Shown one piece after another: positions 47,477 to 56,681 of a stretch of 64,000 nucleotides of DNA. Numbering within the stretch: the stretch's first letter is position 1; every line of letters begins with the position of its first letter. The DNA comes from Pontibacter beigongshangensis. GTDB lineage: Bacteria > Bacteroidota > Bacteroidia > Cytophagales > Hymenobacteraceae. The translations under genes were made by a program, and so were the position numbers. Below the pieces are notes generated by a model. The model did no database searches, had not been told where the DNA came from, and worked only from the letters and a program-made list of their open reading frames with translations. The stretch is taken from NCBI RefSeq assembly GCF_014332515.1, contig NZ_VFSD01000013.1, positions 108,178-172,177 on the forward strand, in the 5' to 3' direction.

Positions 47477-47627
47477 CAACAATTTTTTAAAAGCAGAGCT
47501 GACCAGCCAATAAGGTAAAACAGGGGACCGACCCTGTTTATTGTTCTGCAAAATAATAAAATATTTCGATGCGCTCAGTCATCGGAAAGTAATAAATAAG
47601 CAACACATTAAGATACCGTGATATTCT

Positions 47628-48674
47628 ATGAAGTTATCAGAGTTTAAATTCGAGTTGCCACAGGAGCTTCTGGCCAACCATCCTTCCCCAAATCGCGACG
47701 AGTCCCGTATGATGGTGCTGCACCGCGACACCGGCAAGATTGAGCACAGAATCTTTAAAGACATCCTGGAGTATTTCGACGATGGCGATGTGATGGTGGT
47801 GAACGATACCAAAGTTTTCCCGGCGCGCATGTATGGCAACAAGGAGAAAACAGGCGCTAAGATCGAAGTGTTTCTGCTGCGTGAGCTCAACAAAGACATC
47901 CACCTGTGGGACGTGCTCGTAGACCCTGCCCGCAAGATTCGCGTTGGCAACAAGCTGTACTTTGGCGAGAGCGATCTGGTAGCCGAGGTAATCGACAACA
48001 CTACTTCCCGTGGCCGTACCATCAAGTTCCTGTTCGATGGCACCGACGAGGAATTCTATAAAACCATAAACGACCTGGGCGAAACCCCGCTTCCAAAATA
48101 CATAAAGCGTGAGGCCGAGCCGGAAGATAAAGAGCGTTACCAAACCGTGTACGCCAAAAACGTGGGCGCTGTGGCGGCCCCTACCGCCGGACTTCACTTT
48201 ACGAAAGAGGTGCTCAAGCGCCTCGAAATTAAGGGAGTGGATGTGACGCCGATCACGCTGCACGTGGGCCTGGGTACTTTCCGCCCGGTAGATGTGGAAG
48301 ACCTGACCAAGCACAAAATGGACTCGGAGAACTTTATGGTGCCCGCCGCCACGGCCGAGATGGTGAACAAGGCGCTGGACAACAAAAAGCGTGTTTGCTC
48401 TATCGGCACCACCACCATGCGCGCCCTGGAGTCTTCGGTGTCGGCCAACAGCCGCCTGAAACCGAACGATGGCTGGACAGACCGCTTTATCTTCCCGCCC
48501 TACGATTTCAAAATTGCCAACAGCCTGGTTACCAACTTCCACATGCCGGAGTCTACCCTGCTCATGATGACGGCCGCTTTCGGTGGTTACGAACTGGTGA
48601 TGAAGGCCTATGAGATGGCCGTAAAAGAAAAATATCGCTTCTTCAGCTACGGCGACGTGATGCTGATCCTGTAA
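47628..48674 (+). CDS. queA: S-adenosylmethionine:tRNA ribosyltransferase-isomerase
   Basis: Builds epoxyqueuosine on preQ1-modified tRNA by transferring and isomerising the ribose of SAM. It has 348 residues, the standard length, and the family segments [24 protein letters not shown] start ([17 protein letters not shown]), [15 protein letters not shown], and [13 protein letters not shown]. The C-terminal half carries [19 protein letters not shown]. No other queuosine genes are in the window. The ATG 47628 is the only plausible start. Confidence 0.96.
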   Translation: MKLSEFKFELPQELLANHPSPNRDESRMMVLHRDTGKIEHRIFKDILEYFDDGDVMVVNDTKVFPARMYGNKEKTGAKIEVFLLRELNKDIHLWDVLVDPARKIRVGNKLYFGESDLVAEVIDNTTSRGRTIKFLFDGTDEEFYKTINDLGETPLPKYIKREAEPEDKERYQTVYAKNVGAVAAPTAGLHFTKEVLKRLEIKGVDVTPITLHVGLGTFRPVDVEDLTKHKMDSENFMVPAATAEMVNKALDNKKRVCSIGTTTMRALESSVSANSRLKPNDGWTDRFIFPPYDFKIANSLVTNFHMPESTLLMMTAAFGGYELVMKAYEMAVKEKYRFFSYGDVMLIL

Positions 48675-48692
48675 TTCAGAAGCAAAACAATA

Positions 48693-48737
48693 AAAACAAA
48701 AATGCCCTGACAGTAACAGTCGGGGCATTTTTGTTTT
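48693..48737 (+). terminator. Terminator after queA
   Basis: A 19-bp stem (48693-48711 / 48719-48737) with one G-U type pair and a 7-nt loop. A-rich on the left and T-rich on the right, so it works on both strands. Confidence 0.85.
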
Positions 48738-48790
48738 AAATTGCTGCAGTTGCTACCAGAGACCACCCAGTCCATTTAATAGAAAACCAG

Positions 48791-48820
48791 CTCCGGAGGG
48801 CCGTTTTCATTAGAATAATT
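48791..48820 (+). repeat. Intergenic repeat, locus 16
   Basis: CTCCGGAGGGCCG, a T-run, then CATTAGAATAATT. Sense to queA and ispD; lies 117 bp after the queA stop, beyond its terminator. Confidence 0.85.
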
Positions 48821-48990
48821 GCTGGTTGTTGGAGGCTAGTTGTTGATTGCTAAATAGTTTACTTGTTAAATGGTTGATTTGGAGATCGGGAATTTAATTT
48901 AGAAGTCCAGCTTAACAGACAGCTGATCTATAGCCAGGAGCCCCATGTCGTGCTACGTGATACGAGTGCCATGCTACAAAAATCCAGATA

Positions 48991-49052
48991 CTTGTGTCCT
49001 GCGTCCTGTGTCGCGCCTTCACCTCCGGAGGGACATTTTCATTGGAATAATT
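48991..49052 (+). repeat. Intergenic repeat, locus 17, with GTGTCCT module
   Basis: CTTGTGTCCTGCGTCCTGTG (48991-49010) runs through CGCGCCTTCA into CCTCCGGAGGGAC, TTTTC and ATTGGAATAATT (to 49052). Sense to both neighbours. Confidence 0.85.
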
Positions 49053-49105
49053 TAGAATCAGGTTAATCAAGAAAATCCTTTAAATCAGGGTTCAGACGAA
49101 TACGC

Positions 49106-49810
49106 ATGAAAGACAAATTACCGGAATATGCCATTATAGTGGCTGGCGGCACGGGCAGCCGCATGCAGCGCGAGTTGCCGAAGCAGTTTTTAGAGATTGG
49201 CGGCAAACCGGTGCTGATGCATACTTTGGAGCGTTTTTTTGCCTACAGCCCGGAGGTCCGCTTGATTGCCGTGCTGCCCGAAAACCAAATAGAGGCCTGG
49301 CGGGAGTTGTGCCGGAAGCATCAGTTCAGGTTGTTTCATGTGGTAGTGGCCGGTGGCGCTACCCGTTTCGGCTCTGTAAGGAATGGCCTGGGCATGGTAC
49401 TGGAGGAGGAAGCCCTGGTGGCAGTGCACGACGGCGTGCGGCCCTTTACGGCTACAGCCATTATTCAGGAGGCCTACGCTAAAGCGGCTGCCTACGGCAA
49501 CGCCATTGTGGCGGTGTCGCCTAAAGACTCTATCAGGCAGTTGATGGCAGGGGAGGGGAGTAAAGCAGTGCCTCGCACCGAGTACAGGCTGGTGCAGACG
49601 CCGCAAACCTTTAAGGCCAGCTTACTGCGCAAAGCCTACGAGCAGGCGGAGCAGCCTGACTTTACCGACGATGCCTCGGTGGTAGAGCAACTGGGTGAGC
49701 AGATCGTGCTGGTAGAAGGCAGCTACCGCAACATCAAAATTACCACGCCCGAAGACCTGGTGCTGGCAGAGGCATTGCTGCAGGAGGAAAAGGTAAAAGA
49801 CCAGGCCTGA
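49106..49810 (+). CDS. ispD: 2-C-methyl-D-erythritol 4-phosphate cytidylyltransferase
   Basis: Third step of the MEP pathway to isoprenoids: transfers CMP from CTP to MEP. At 234 residues it is the usual length. The nucleotide-binding loop is AIIVAGGTGSRMQRELPKQF (residues 9-28) and the substrate segment VAVHDGVRPFT is intact. The remaining family residues (DSIRQL, RTEYRLVQTPQTFK) are present. It stands alone, convergent with the ABC ATPase gene, 19 bp from its 3' end. Confidence 0.95.
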   Translation: MKDKLPEYAIIVAGGTGSRMQRELPKQFLEIGGKPVLMHTLERFFAYSPEVRLIAVLPENQIEAWRELCRKHQFRLFHVVVAGGATRFGSVRNGLGMVLEEEALVAVHDGVRPFTATAIIQEAYAKAAAYGNAIVAVSPKDSIRQLMAGEGSKAVPRTEYRLVQTPQTFKASLLRKAYEQAEQPDFTDDASVVEQLGEQIVLVEGSYRNIKITTPEDLVLAEALLQEEKVKDQA

Positions 49811-49829
49811 ACAAAGGACATAAACACTG

Positions 49830-50561
49830 TCAGACGTAGTGCAACTTGCGGGGGTGCGTCTCCAGGTACTCCTGGTTCTGCCAGATCACTTCCGGGCTGA
49901 TGACCTCCAGCGCCGGATCAGGTTTGGAGAGGTTGAGCAGGTAACCCTGCAGGGGTAACAGGTTATGGATGTCGTGCGTAATGCAGAGCACCGTTTTTTG
50001 GTGCTGTAGCACCCAATCCTGTAGCAGGCTGTACACCTGTTTTTTATAATACACATCAAGTTGCTGTGTGGGCTCGTCCAGGAGGCAGATCCGGGCATCC
50101 TGCAGCATGAGCTGCGCCAGCCATATAAGCTGTTGCTCCCCACCCGATAGCGTTGTGAAGTCGTGGTCCAGCAGGTCGGAGAGTTGCAGTTGTGCCACCA
50201 CCTGTTCGGCCCGGGCGTAGTCGGCGGCATCGTAGTTCTCCAGAAATCTCTTTTTCCGGAACAGCCCCATCACCACCAGTTCCTGCACCTTTATCGGGAA
50301 AGATACCACATTCTTCTGCGGCAGGTAGCCCAGGATGCCCTTTGCCGTGGGCCCGGTAATATGGCGCAGGTCCTGATCGTGCACCAGAATGTGCCCCTGG
50401 TAAGGTATCTTTTGCTGAAAGGCTTTAAACAGGGTGCTTTTGCCAACGCCATTATGCCCGATAATGGCCACAAAAGCAGGCGCCGGTACACAAAAAGAAA
50501 GGTTGCGGAGCAGAACACGCTGTTCATACCCCGCAACCAGATTTTTTACTTCAATAATCAA
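49830..50561 (-). CDS. ABC transporter ATP-binding protein
   Basis: A 243-residue ATPase subunit. Walker A is GHNGVGKSTLFK, the Q-loop region is LGYLPQKN, the signature is TLSGGEQQLIWLAQ, and Walker B is RICLLDEPTQQLDV, with the switch His in CITHDIH. The pattern resembles the iron-siderophore/zinc uptake class (FecE/ZnuC). No permease or binding protein is adjacent. The start is TTG (50561, LIIEVKNLVAGYE); the frame closes upstream without an ATG. Confidence 0.87.
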   Translation of the reverse strand: MIIEVKNLVAGYEQRVLLRNLSFCVPAPAFVAIIGHNGVGKSTLFKAFQQKIPYQGHILVHDQDLRHITGPTAKGILGYLPQKNVVSFPIKVQELVVMGLFRKKRFLENYDAADYARAEQVVAQLQLSDLLDHDFTTLSGGEQQLIWLAQLMLQDARICLLDEPTQQLDVYYKKQVYSLLQDWVLQHQKTVLCITHDIHNLLPLQGYLLNLSKPDPALEVISPEVIWQNQEYLETHPRKLHYV

Positions 50562-50570
50562 GTGCTTCCA

Positions 50571-50654
50571 AATTAGAAATTAGAAATTATGAATTAGAAA
50601 TTTGGTACATACGGCACATTACCAATTCTAATTTCTAATTTTGAATTTCTAATT
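50571..50654. repeat. AATTAGAAATT word repeats in inverted array
   Basis: Left arm 50571-50602 is three to four tandem AATTAGAAATT-like words. Right arm 50624-50654 is the same as its complement (AATTTCTAATT). This fills the gap between the ABC ATPase start and the DUF2795 stop and can fold into one AT-rich hairpin. Confidence 0.75.
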
Positions 50655-50658
50655 AAAG

Positions 50659-50880
50659 TTAGTACTCGTCCTCGTTAAACATGAAGTCTTCCTTCGTAGG
50701 GTAATCAGGCCAGATCTCTTCGATGTTTTCATAAGGCTGTCCGTCGTCTTCAAGAGCCTGCAGGTTTTCTACCACTTCCATAGGCGCTCCAGAACGGATA
50801 GAGTAATCGATCAATTCGTCTTTAGTAGCTGGCCAGGGTGCATCCTCCAGGTATGAAGCTAATTCTAATGTCCAATACAT
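50659..50880 (-). CDS. DUF2795 domain protein
   Basis: A 73-residue acidic protein of the DUF2795 family. The repeated-helix pattern TLELASYLEDAPWPATKDELIDYS, GAPMEVVENLQALED, and the end WPDYPTKEDFMFNEDEY are conserved. The function is unknown. It has one of the few good Shine-Dalgarno sites (AAGGAGA, 6-9 bp before the ATG) and a near-consensus promoter upstream, so it is probably well expressed. Confidence 0.88.
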   Translation of the reverse strand: MYWTLELASYLEDAPWPATKDELIDYSIRSGAPMEVVENLQALEDDGQPYENIEEIWPDYPTKEDFMFNEDEY

Positions 50881-50928
50881 AGTATGTTCTCCTTACTTAA
50901 CTTGTGTCTGTTGATGAAAATAAGTTTG

Positions 50929-50956
50929 CAAAAGTATCAAAATATTTGTAAACAAA
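50929..50956 (-). promoter_or_regulatory. Promoter of the DUF2795 gene
   Basis: On the minus strand TTTG (50956-50953), then 16 bp, then TACTTTTG (50936-50929), the TAnnTTTG box. It lies 48 bp before the ATG. Confidence 0.55.
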
Positions 50957-51142
50957 AATTTTTGCAGATTATTAATTGCTTTTCTGTCTGTTTTTCAAAC
51001 ACAACGCAAACAAATGAGAATTGTTCAGCCCATGCAAAAATATTTAAGCGTGCTCCGGCCACCCTAATTGGAGCGGCAGCTGTGGCAAAAAAGCCCTGCC
51101 CGATCCGGAAAATTCTTGTAAATTCAGCAAGATGCCCGGCGC

Positions 51143-52459
51143 TTAGCTCTCGCTGGTGCTGAGTTGCCTGTTAAACATTTCTATCAATTCTGTCTTAGTG
51201 CCAATTTTCCGGTTAAAGTTCCGGATTTTGCCCTGCAGCATGCTCCTGAATGACTCGTTGCCCGGGGTGTCGCTCAGTTTGCCCAGGTTGGTCTCCAGCA
51301 CTTCCAGCTCCTGCCTGTCAGATTTAATAAACTCTCTCAGGGCAGTAATCCGGGCATTTATACCCTCTGCACCATTCAGCTTCTCGTTAGAGGCCTGCTG
51401 GCGCTTGCGAATGTAATGCTCCAGACTGCTCATCTCAAACACCTTGTCGCAGGCTTTGATAAAGCGCTCCCATATAGCATCAGACACAGAAGGGTGCACG
51501 GGGCCTGCCTTTTTCCACTCTGCCTGCAGCTCTTTGGCCCGTTTTACGGCCTCGCTCAGGCTGTGCGTGTGTATCAGCTCTTCTGCCTCGCTTACCAGGG
51601 CCTGCTTTTTCTCCAGGTTGGCATCATAGAACTTGTCTTTCGACTGGTTCTTCTCGTTGTTGATCTTTACCTTGAGCCGCTCAAAAAAGTGGTTGTGCGC
51701 CTTCCGGAACTCTGTCCAGAGGTTCGTCACGGCCTTGCGCGACAGGCTGCCGCTCACTACCTCTTTCCATTCGTTCTGCAGCTGCTTCAGCTTCAGGGTG
51801 GTGGCCTCCCAGTCTTCGGAGTTCTGCAGGGCCACCGATCTGTTTATAAGGCTTCTGTAGCGTTCATAGGCGCGGTTCTGCATCTGTTTTTTATCCAGGA
51901 AGAAGTTTTTCTTCCGCTCAAAAAAAGCTTCCAGCACCGTCCGGAAACGCTCCTCAATCTCTTCGGTTACTTCTTTGTCTACCGGCCCCGTTTTGATCCA
52001 GGTGGTTCGGAGGTCTTTCATCTTGTCAGACGTCTCCTTCCACTCAATGCTGTCCTGTAGCGCTTCGGCCTCCTGTATCAGCCCTACCTTAATGGCCAGG
52101 TTCTTCTCCCTGTTGAGCTTTATGGTTTTATTGATCTCCTCCTCGGCAGTGCTCAGCTGCTGGTAGAGTGTCTCAAAATCACCCAGCGCGTCGAAGTCGC
52201 CTATCTGCTCCTTCATGTGCAGCACTTTCATCAGGAAAGATCCCTTGTTTTCGGAGGTTTCGATGCGTTGGAGCAGGTTGTTTACCTTCTCCCGAAACAT
52301 CTCAAAGCGCCTGGCAAAGTAAATCAGCGAGTCGTCTTCCGACTCTTTTACATCGCCCACCTGGCGGGCAGGGTAGTTCATGAATGGTTTTAGCCAAACC
52401 TGCTGGTCCTGAATGAACCCGTAATTTCTGGCTGTTTCCAATAGCTCGTTGTTTTCCAT
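51143..52459 (-). CDS. DUF349 domain protein
   Basis: A 438-residue cytoplasmic protein made almost wholly of charged helices. The repeats of about 70-75 residues match the DUF349 pattern (SDKMKDLRTTWIKTGPVDKE, KQLQNEWKEVVSGSLSRKAV, KELQAEWKKAGPVHPSVSDA), each with a W..TGPV/AGPV core followed by a FE/FF...K segment. It is probably a long coiled-coil-like helical rod. No enzymatic motif is visible, and the function of the family is unknown. Confidence 0.85.
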   Translation of the reverse strand: MENNELLETARNYGFIQDQQVWLKPFMNYPARQVGDVKESEDDSLIYFARRFEMFREKVNNLLQRIETSENKGSFLMKVLHMKEQIGDFDALGDFETLYQQLSTAEEEINKTIKLNREKNLAIKVGLIQEAEALQDSIEWKETSDKMKDLRTTWIKTGPVDKEVTEEIEERFRTVLEAFFERKKNFFLDKKQMQNRAYERYRSLINRSVALQNSEDWEATTLKLKQLQNEWKEVVSGSLSRKAVTNLWTEFRKAHNHFFERLKVKINNEKNQSKDKFYDANLEKKQALVSEAEELIHTHSLSEAVKRAKELQAEWKKAGPVHPSVSDAIWERFIKACDKVFEMSSLEHYIRKRQQASNEKLNGAEGINARITALREFIKSDRQELEVLETNLGKLSDTPGNESFRSMLQGKIRNFNRKIGTKTELIEMFNRQLSTSES

Positions 52460-52866
52460 TTAAGGATTAGGGTTTAAGGGGGTGAGCAGGCCTGCCTTTC
52501 GCTTTGCAACGCAAAGACCAAAACATCAACATGCCCATAGGTGTAAACTAAAGTCTTAATCAGCTTACGCAAGTTTGTATACTGCGTTTGCTGTCGTACC
52601 TGCAGGTGAAGCGGTTAGCAAAAATTGTGCAAAAAGCCGATTATCAATACAGCGGCCAGTGCGGCTTAACCATAGGTATTACAAGTTTAGTCATTTCAAA
52701 TCAATTTTGAGAAGGCAAAATGCATGATTTTTTCCGATATTTGTAATTCACGGTTCATTTTAATATAACCGGGGCTAAGATAAGTGAGGCGGGCGCTGGT
52801 CTGGTCGTTTCCAGGGGAGCCAGCCGATGCTGTCCAAAATTTACGTGTATAACTGATAAATGCGAT
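52460..52866. other. 407-bp divergent gap before ettA
   Basis: No ORF, hairpin or member of the repeat family is recognised. The segment from about 52700 to 52760 is AT-rich and may carry the ettA promoter, but no exact TAnnTTTG box is present. Confidence 0.4.
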
Positions 52867-54537
52867 ATGAGTAACGAAACCATTATTTTTTCGATGGCGG
52901 GGGTAAGCAAGATCTACCCGCCGAAGAAACAAGTGCTTAAAAACATTTACCTGTCGTTTTTTTATGGCGCTAAAATTGGCGTGCTCGGCCTTAACGGGTC
53001 TGGTAAGTCCAGTTTGCTTAAAGTAATTGCCGGTGTCGACAAAGAGTTTCAGGGAGAAGTGGTGTGGTCGCCAGGCTACACGGTAGGCTACCTGGAGCAG
53101 GAGCCGCACCTGGATGCCACTAAAACGGTGCGCGAGGTAGTGGAAGAAGGCGTAAGTGAAGTAGTGAACCTGCTGCGCGAATTCGACGAGATAAACATGA
53201 AGTTTGCCGAGGAGATGACCGACGATGAGATGAATAAGCTCATTGAGCGCCAGGGCGAGGTGCAGGAGCGCCTGGACCAGCTCAACGCCTGGGAACTCGA
53301 CAACCGCTTGGAGCGTGCCATGGATGCCCTGCGCACACCTCCGGAAGATGCGCTGATCGGCAACCTGTCGGGCGGTGAGAAACGCCGCGTGGCCCTGTGC
53401 CGCCTGCTCTTGCAGGAGCCAGACGTGCTGCTACTCGACGAACCTACTAACCACCTCGATGCCGAGTCGGTGGACTGGCTGGAGCAACACCTGCAGCACT
53501 ACAAGGGTACCGTAATAGCCGTAACCCACGACCGTTATTTCCTGGATAACGTGGCCGGCTGGATTCTGGAGCTGGACCGTGGCGAAGGTATTCCGTGGAA
53601 AGGCAACTACAGCAGCTGGCTGGAGCAGAAGTCTAACCGCCTGTCGCAGGAGGAGAAGACGGAGAGCAAGCGCCAGAAAACGCTGCAGCGCGAGCTGGAG
53701 TGGGTTAAAATGGCCCCGAAAGCACGTCATGCCAAGTCTAAGGCCCGTTTGAGCCAATACGACAAGCTGGCTGGCGAAGAGTCTAAATCGAAAGAAGAAA
53801 AACTGGAGCTCTTTATACCTGACGGCCCCCGACTGGGAGCGCAGGTAATTGAAGTAAATAATGTAAGCAAGGCATACGGCGACAAGCTGCTGTTCGAGAA
53901 CCTGAGTTTTGCCCTGCCGCAAGGTGGCATTGTAGGCATTATCGGGCCAAACGGCGCCGGTAAAACAACCTTGTTCAAACTTATTACCGGACAGGAGAAA
54001 CCTGATGCCGGCGACTTTACGGTTGGCTCCACGGTGCAGATCTCGTACGTAGACCAGGAGCACACACAACTGGACCCTAACAAGACGGTATTCGAGGTCA
54101 TATCAGGTGGAACGGAACATATGATCATGGCCGGCCGGCAGATCGTATCGCGCGCTTATGTGAGCAAGTTCAACTTCTCGGGCGGCGACCAGGAGAAGAA
54201 GGTAGAGAAGCTGTCGGGCGGGGAGCGTAACAGGGTACACCTGGCCATGACGCTGAAAGAAGGCGGTAACCTGCTGCTGCTCGATGAGCCGACCAACGAC
54301 CTGGATGTAAACGCCATCCGGGCGCTGGAAGATGCGCTGGAGAACTTTGCCGGCTGTGCCGTCATCATCTCCCACGACCGCTGGTTCCTCGACAGAATTT
54401 GCACGCATATCCTGGCGTTTGAAGGCGACTCGCAAGTATATTGGTTCGAAGGGAACTACACGGAGTACGAAGAGAACAAGAAGAAAAGGCTGGGCGACAC
54501 AGAGCCAAAACGAATCCGTTATAAGAAACTGGTGTAA
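52867..54537 (+). CDS. ettA: Energy-dependent translational throttle protein EttA (ABC-F)
   Basis: A 556-residue ABC-F ATPase that binds the ribosomal E site and slows the first peptide bond when energy is low. Two ATPase modules with Walker A GLNGSGKSSLLK and GPNGAGKTTLFK, signatures LSGGEKRRVALC and LSGGERNRVHLA, and Walker B LLLDEPTNHLD and LLLDEPTNDLD. The arm and the charged linker (WVKMAPKARHAKSKARLS) between the modules match EttA, and the length is as in E. coli (555). There is no transmembrane part. Confidence 0.95.
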   Translation: MSNETIIFSMAGVSKIYPPKKQVLKNIYLSFFYGAKIGVLGLNGSGKSSLLKVIAGVDKEFQGEVVWSPGYTVGYLEQEPHLDATKTVREVVEEGVSEVVNLLREFDEINMKFAEEMTDDEMNKLIERQGEVQERLDQLNAWELDNRLERAMDALRTPPEDALIGNLSGGEKRRVALCRLLLQEPDVLLLDEPTNHLDAESVDWLEQHLQHYKGTVIAVTHDRYFLDNVAGWILELDRGEGIPWKGNYSSWLEQKSNRLSQEEKTESKRQKTLQRELEWVKMAPKARHAKSKARLSQYDKLAGEESKSKEEKLELFIPDGPRLGAQVIEVNNVSKAYGDKLLFENLSFALPQGGIVGIIGPNGAGKTTLFKLITGQEKPDAGDFTVGSTVQISYVDQEHTQLDPNKTVFEVISGGTEHMIMAGRQIVSRAYVSKFNFSGGDQEKKVEKLSGGERNRVHLAMTLKEGGNLLLLDEPTNDLDVNAIRALEDALENFAGCAVIISHDRWFLDRICTHILAFEGDSQVYWFEGNYTEYEENKKKRLGDTEPKRIRYKKLV

Positions 54538-54563
54538 CTCCAGCGCTATTAAAACCATAATGG

Positions 54564-54594
54564 GAAAGCCTGTTGCCTTGTGCAGCAGGCTTTC
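54564..54594 (+). terminator. Terminator after ettA
   Basis: Arms 54564-54576 and 54582-54594 (GAAAGCCTGTTGC and its complement with one U-G pair), a 5-nt loop, then TTCGTTAC. 27 bp after the stop. Confidence 0.7.
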
Positions 54595-54912
54595 TTCGTT
54601 ACAAGGGCGATTTTCTGCTTTTTTTGGACCATTTTGGGAAATGAGGAGCAATAAATATATTTAGAAATAGTGTAATTCCCTTTTTGGTATCCGTTGGATT
54701 TTCGCTGCTAAAAGCTGATCCAATATTAATTAATCAATATATTTGAATAAATATATGTTTTAAATAAAAAAATATGGCTGAATAATATTAAATAAAAGTT
54801 GTGTAATAAGTCGTTTTTACACAAACAAATATTAGTTATCACTCGTAAAAAATATAACAATACCTTAAAGTTGCTTGAATCCTATTGTTGTAAAATCTAA
54901 CGAGTGTCAATC
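54595..54912. other. AT-rich 318-bp leader before a small ORF
   Basis: One of the most AT-rich stretches of the window, from about 54650. A possible promoter is TATTGTTG at 54883-54890 (one change from TAnnTTTG) with TTG at 54871. Inverted ACTCGT/ACGAGT (54841 and 54900) could frame a leader hairpin. The T/A content marks this as different from all neighbouring gaps. Confidence 0.5.
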
Positions 54913-55008
54913 ATGAAAAAAACTCTACACAACAGCGATGCCATCGCCTACTGGCTGATTGCAGGTTATTTTGCCGTAATGAGCACTATTGCAGCAATTC
55001 TTACCTAA
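54913..55008 (+). CDS. Candidate 31-residue membrane peptide
   Basis: The ATG at 54913 opens MKKTLHNSDAIAYWLIAG and so on: a short basic start, then one hydrophobic helix (AIAYWLIAGYFAVMSTIAA), stop at 55008. It has its own AT-rich upstream region and a downstream hairpin (GGCCGCAC...GTACGGCC at 55031-55053), and stands alone between ettA and the hydrolase. These are the marks of a genuine small protein, but there is no homologue known to me, so the call is from composition and context. Confidence 0.5.
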   Translation: MKKTLHNSDAIAYWLIAGYFAVMSTIAAILT

Positions 55009-55106
55009 TTCTCACTTCTAATATATGCATACAGGCCGCACCAAAAGTACGGCCTTCTGCATTTATAAACGGCCTGTTTGGCCAGTGACCCCAGCCAGCG
55101 CAGTTG

Positions 55107-56681
55107 TTAGTCCTTAACTTTTGTGAACTTCAACTCATCGAAATGAAAATCGGGATTGTTGGCATCTAGACGCATGCCCTCTATGTGGCCGTCTTTCCCG
55201 ACCAGGAACCGGACGCGTGTAGGGGTAAGGAGGGCGTAATTACTTTTCCACTCCAGATCAAATATGTCGTGCTGCCAGTGCTTCAGGCTGCTGCCTAGTG
55301 TGGGGGCTGGTGCCAGTTGCAACGTCAGCTTGCCACCTCGCTGGCTCACCGTGGCATCGCCGTAAAGCGCACTGCTGTAGGTGCCGGTGTAGGCCTGCAT
55401 CGGCATGGTGGGTTTGCCTTTCGGTGTTTTGGCTTTAGCAACTTTCTCCTGTGCCGCTTCCTCTGCCTTTTTTCCTCTGGCAACCAGGTCGAGGTAAAAT
55501 CTGCTCCAGTCTCTCCCGTTCTCTATTCCAAAAAACCTGTCGATGGTATAATTGGCAAGCGGCGTCATGATGCTGCTCATGCTGTTGGTCAGGATCACTA
55601 CGCCCAGGTTCTCTTCCGGCACCAGCACTGTGCGGCTGTTCATGCCTTCGTGCCCGCCCCCATGCGCAATTACTTTCCGCCCTTCGTAGTCGCTGAGCAT
55701 CCAGCCCAGCCCTGCCGCCTGAAAGTGCGTGGAAGGGACCATACGCTCGGCCTGCCTGGTAACCGGGAACGGGTTGTGGGCGGTCCACATCATATGGCTG
55801 GCCTCCTCGCTGAAAATACGCTTGCCTTGGTAGGTGCCCCGGTTTAGTTGCAGGCGCATCCACTGGGCCTGCTGGTTTACACTGGTAAAAATGCCGGCAG
55901 CCGGGTTCCAACTGTCCCAGGGCCGGAAGGTGGTGGGATAGGGCTTGCCTTTTTCATCAGAACCATGCGGAGAGGCGATATTAGGTTTGCCGGCCAGTTG
56001 CGTAACGGAGGTAAAGCTGCTGCTCATGCCAAGCGGCACAAAGAAGCGCTCCTGTATAAAGGCTTCCCAGGTTTTGCCGGTAATGGCCTCTATTACCTCG
56101 CCGGCAGCTATAAACATAAGGTTAGAGTAGCCATAGCCATCGCGGAAGCCATAAACCGGCTCCAGGTGCCGTGCCCGCTCCAGTATTTCGCGGCGGCTGT
56201 AGGTGGTGTGGTACCAGAGCAGGTCGCCGCTGAAGGTCTTGAACCCAACCCGGTGGCTGAGCAGGTCTTTTATGTTGAGGCTTTGGGTTATGTAGGGGGC
56301 GTAGAGCTGCAGGTAGGGGAGGTATTTGGTCACCGGATCATCCCAGCTGAGTTTACCTTCGTCCACCAAAAGGCCTAAGGCCGCAGCGGTGTAGGCTTTG
56401 GAGTTAGAGGCAATGGCAAACACGGTGTTGGCATCTACCTGCCCGCCGGTTTCAGCGTTGAGCACCCCATAGCCCTTGGCAAAAATAACCGAATCGTTTT
56501 TTACGACGGCAATGGCCATGCCGGGCACCTTCCAGTCTTTGAGGGCCTGCTGGTAGTAGGCGTCCAGAGCAGCCAGGTCGGCAGGTTTAACACCGGGCTG
56601 CGCCTGCCCTTGTACAATGGTCAGGCAGGTAAGTAAAAATGCGTAACGAAATCGTAGAAGTTTGCGGAGATACAGTGTCAT
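55107..56681 (-). CDS. Beta-lactamase-like serine hydrolase (class C/DD-peptidase fold)
   Basis: A 524-residue exported serine hydrolase. The signal peptide is RKLLRFRYAFLLTCLTIVQG, and the ATG at 56681 (MTLYLRKLL) is chosen over an in-frame ATG at 56753 because the first 24 residues are Cys-rich and unlike a signal. Active-site motifs: SxxK as Ser92-Lys95 (ASNSKAYT), YSN (185-187) and HGG (340-342). The C-terminal 110 residues resemble the DUF3471 domain. Substrate unknown; esterase, peptidase or lactamase are all possible. Confidence 0.88.
   Translation of the reverse strand: MTLYLRKLLRFRYAFLLTCLTIVQGQAQPGVKPADLAALDAYYQQALKDWKVPGMAIAVVKNDSVIFAKGYGVLNAETGGQVDANTVFAIASNSKAYTAAALGLLVDEGKLSWDDPVTKYLPYLQLYAPYITQSLNIKDLLSHRVGFKTFSGDLLWYHTTYSRREILERARHLEPVYGFRDGYGYSNLMFIAAGEVIEAITGKTWEAFIQERFFVPLGMSSSFTSVTQLAGKPNIASPHGSDEKGKPYPTTFRPWDSWNPAAGIFTSVNQQAQWMRLQLNRGTYQGKRIFSEEASHMMWTAHNPFPVTRQAERMVPSTHFQAAGLGWMLSDYEGRKVIAHGGGHEGMNSRTVLVPEENLGVVILTNSMSSIMTPLANYTIDRFFGIENGRDWSRFYLDLVARGKKAEEAAQEKVAKAKTPKGKPTMPMQAYTGTYSSALYGDATVSQRGGKLTLQLAPAPTLGSSLKHWQHDIFDLEWKSNYALLTPTRVRFLVGKDGHIEGMRLDANNPDFHFDELKFTKVKD

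Larger units (their letters stand above)
47208..47627. other. 420-bp divergent gap between the permease and queA
   Basis: Contains repeat locus 15, the queA promoter, and a short hairpin AAACAGGG/CCCTGTTT (47518-47539) in the queA leader. No gene. Confidence 0.55.
48675..49105. other. 431-bp gap between queA and ispD
   Basis: Holds the queA terminator, repeat loci 16 and 17, a GTGTCCT word module, and words of the type GTTGTTGATTGCTAAATAG (48838-48856). No gene or clear promoter for ispD is seen. Confidence 0.6.

Noticed and set aside
47518..47539. queA leader hairpin as a preQ1 riboswitch
   Set aside because: It is a plain 8-bp stem with no matching aptamer sequence, so no riboswitch is claimed.
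47637..48728. A 363-codon minus-strand open frame across queA
   Set aside because: It is antisense to queA, which has all its family motifs. The frame's residues are rich in His, Arg and Val in the way of a shadow of a high-GC gene.
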